NCBI GenBank assembly: GCA_964609515.1
Contig: CAZSTZ010000184.1
Coordinates: forward strand, 1-14,591
Source of the DNA: CALKCV01 sp964609515
Lineage (GTDB): Bacteria; Cyanobacteriota; Cyanobacteriia; Cyanobacteriales; Microcoleaceae
DNA: 14,591 nt
Reading direction: 5' to 3'
The notes below the pieces were generated by a model that saw nothing but the letters and a program-made list of their open reading frames with translations, was not told the DNA's origin and searched no databases. The first letter of the stretch is position 1. Every line of letters starts with the position of its first letter. A program made the position numbers and the translations under genes. Shown here piece by piece: positions 12,629 through 14,591 of the stretch.

Positions 12629-14591
12629 ATGGCCGTTGCCACTCAATCCCTAACGGAACTTTGCATTAACTCAATTCGCTTTTTAGCCATTGATGCCGTA
12701 GAAAAAGCCAAATCAGGCCACCCCGGCTTACCAATGGGAGCGGCCCCAATGGCCTTTGTCCTCTGGGACAAATTTATGCGGTTTAACCCCAAAAATCCTA
12801 AATGGTTCAACCGCGATCGCTTTATCCTCTCAGCAGGCCACGGCTGTATGCTCCAATACGCCCTCATGTACCTCACAGGTTATGACAGCGTAACCCTAGA
12901 CGACATCAAACAATTCCGTCAGTGGGGCTCGAAAACTCCCGGCCACCCAGAAAACTTCGAGACCGAAGGAGTAGAAGTAACCACCGGACCTCTAGGACAA
13001 GGAATAGCTAACGGTGTCGGACTGGCAATGGCAGAAGCTCACCTAGCAGCCAAATTTAACAAACCCGACAGCAAAATCGTCGATCGTTATACCTACGTCA
13101 TCCTGGGCGACGGTTGCAACATGGAAGGAGTCTCAGGGGAAGCTTGCTCCTTAGCGGGACATTTGGGACTCGGTAAATTAATCGCCCTCTACGACGACAA
13201 CCACATCTCCATCGACGGTTCCACCGATATTTCTTTCACCGAAGATGTCGGCAAGCGCTTTGAAGCCTACGGCTGGCACGTTCAGCACGTTGAAGATGGC
13301 AATACCGACTTGCAAGCGATCGAAGATGCCATCCAAAAAGCTAAAGAAGTCACCGACAAACCAAGCTTCATCAAAGTAACTACCACTATCGGCTACGGTT
13401 CTCCCAATAAAGCCAATACTGCCGGAGTTCACGGTGCCGCCCTTGGTGGTAGCGAAGTGGAAGCTACCCGGAAAAATCTCGGTTGGGAATACGAACCCTT
13501 CGTCGTACCGGAAGACGCTCTCGGCCACTTCCGCAAAGCTATCGAACGCGGTCAAAGCGCAGAAGCTGAATGGAATCAGACTTTTGCCGAATATAAAACT
13601 AAGTATCCAGAAGATGCGGCAGAGTTCGAGCGCATGACTAGCGGCACCCTGCCCGAAGGTTGGGAAAAAGCCCTGCCAACCTTCAGCCCGGAAGACAAAA
13701 AGCTCGCTACTCGCAAGCATTCAGAAATCGTTCTCAACGCTATAGCAGAAGTTTTACCAGAACTCATCGGCGGTTCTGCCGACCTGACTCACTCTAACTA
13801 CACCTTCTTAGAGTGTTCTGGCAGTTTCCTCAAGGGAGAATATCACAATCGCAACCTCCGCTTTGGCGTGCGGGAACACGGCATGGGGGCAATTTGTAAC
13901 GGTATTGCCTTAGATGGTTCTGGTTTGATTCCTTACGGTGCGACCTTCTTGGTGTTTACCGATTATATGCGGGCTGCTATTCGTTTGTCCGCTCTTTCCC
14001 AAGCGCGAGTTATCTGGGTGATGACTCACGATTCGATCGCTCTAGGAGAAGACGGCCCCACTCACCAACCTATCGAACACGTCGCATCTCTCCGACTCAT
14101 TCCTAATTTGTTGGTGATGCGTCCTGCGGATGGCACCGAAACTTCTGGGGCTTATAAGGTGGCGGTTGAAAATAAAACTCGTCCTACTTTGTTGGCTTTA
14201 TCTCGCCAAGGAGTGCCTAACCAGGCAGGTAGTTCTATTGAAGGAGTCAGCAAGGGTGCTTATATCATTTCTGATTCCGATGGTACTCCCGATATTATTC
14301 TCATAGGTACGGGTACCGAACTGCAACTTTGCGTCGATGCTGCAGGGCAGTTGAAAGGTGAAGGTAAGAAAGTTCGGGTTGTTTCTATGCCTTGCTGGGA
14401 ACTGTTTGAGGAACAAGATGCCAGTTATAAGGAATCTGTGTTACCTGCATCGGTAACTAAGCGGTTAGCTGTGGAAGCTGGCTCTAGTTTTGGTTGGGAA
14501 CGTTACGTTGGTTTTGAGGGAGATACAGTTACTATTGATACTTTTGGTGCTTCCGCTCCCGGTGACGTAGCTTTGGAGAAGTTTGGTTTTA
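12629..14591 (+). CDS. tkt: Transketolase, 3' end cut by the window
   Basis: Thiamin-diphosphate enzyme that moves two-carbon ketol units in the Calvin cycle and pentose phosphate pathway; cytosolic. 654 complete codons are open to the window edge; family members are about 660-670 aa, so only roughly 15 residues are missing. His31 lies in SGHPGLPMG. The cofactor motif GDGCNMEG (160-167) runs to Asn191 in YDDNHIS. The pyrimidine-domain RFGVREHGMGAI contains the catalytic Glu416, and DGPTHQP follows. The ATG has AAGGA (12613-12617) 11 nt upstream. It follows acpP-fabF as in other cyanobacteria but is separated by a strong terminator, so it is likely transcribed on its own. Confidence 0.98.
   Translation, partial: MAVATQSLTELCINSIRFLAIDAVEKAKSGHPGLPMGAAPMAFVLWDKFMRFNPKNPKWFNRDRFILSAGHGCMLQYALMYLTGYDSVTLDDIKQFRQWGSKTPGHPENFETEGVEVTTGPLGQGIANGVGLAMAEAHLAAKFNKPDSKIVDRYTYVILGDGCNMEGVSGEACSLAGHLGLGKLIALYDDNHISIDGSTDISFTEDVGKRFEAYGWHVQHVEDGNTDLQAIEDAIQKAKEVTDKPSFIKVTTTIGYGSPNKANTAGVHGAALGGSEVEATRKNLGWEYEPFVVPEDALGHFRKAIERGQSAEAEWNQTFAEYKTKYPEDAAEFERMTSGTLPEGWEKALPTFSPEDKKLATRKHSEIVLNAIAEVLPELIGGSADLTHSNYTFLECSGSFLKGEYHNRNLRFGVREHGMGAICNGIALDGSGLIPYGATFLVFTDYMRAAIRLSALSQARVIWVMTHDSIALGEDGPTHQPIEHVASLRLIPNLLVMRPADGTETSGAYKVAVENKTRPTLLALSRQGVPNQAGSSIEGVSKGAYIISDSDGTPDIILIGTGTELQLCVDAAGQLKGEGKKVRVVSMPCWELFEEQDASYKESVLPASVTKRLAVEAGSSFGWERYVGFEGDTVTIDTFGASAPGDVALEKFGF

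Noticed and set aside
13178..13720. 180-aa minus-strand reading frame
   Set aside because: It is the antisense shadow of the transketolase gene, whose catalytic motifs are intact.

Overview
The window looks like chromosomal DNA from a filamentous cyanobacterium. It carries psaC (photosystem I), the acpP-fabF-transketolase gene order familiar from cyanobacteria, and at least fourteen copies of the HIP1 octamer GCGATCGC (for example at 2364, 2799, 2912, 4086, 4342, 5361, 5561, 7378, 8298, 8506, 9600, 12160 and 12813). It also has several heptanucleotide tandem repeats of the kind described from cyanobacteria. A run of exactly 100 N (6866-6965) marks a scaffold gap of unknown true size. The species cannot be named from the sequence.

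Left part (1-3880): a glycine betaine/proline-type ABC uptake locus on the minus strand. Its first gene (1397-3346) fuses a ProW-like permease to a ProX-like binding domain. Its second gene (267-1310) is a separate ProX-like lipoprotein. No ProV ATPase is in the window. A small predicted exported four-cysteine protein of unknown function lies upstream. This stretch is rich in short palindromic and direct repeats, one of which supplies the stop codon of the fusion gene.

Middle part (3880-7112): an aldo/keto reductase and a short-chain dehydrogenase, divergently transcribed, with a 152-bp MITE-like element between them. The element has imperfect terminal inverted repeats and a perfect 8-bp flanking duplication. 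A Uma2-family protein follows, then a heptamer array, the assembly gap and a 36-bp tandem repeat with internal hairpins.

Right part (7113-14591): core metabolism. On the minus strand are glmS, psaC and a HdrB-like protein with two complete cysteine-rich CCG domains. On the plus strand are acpP, fabF and a transketolase gene cut by the window end about 15 codons before its expected stop. acpP and fabF form a fatty-acid synthesis unit with a hairpin between them. A strong terminator follows fabF, and the transketolase gene has a separate leader that may be structured.

No CRISPR array, tRNA, rRNA, phage module or defence island was recognised. The most unusual items are the MITE-like element with an intact duplication, the free-standing ProX that has lost two of three ligand-box tryptophans beside a fused copy that keeps all three, and the dense layering of short repeats at gene ends.
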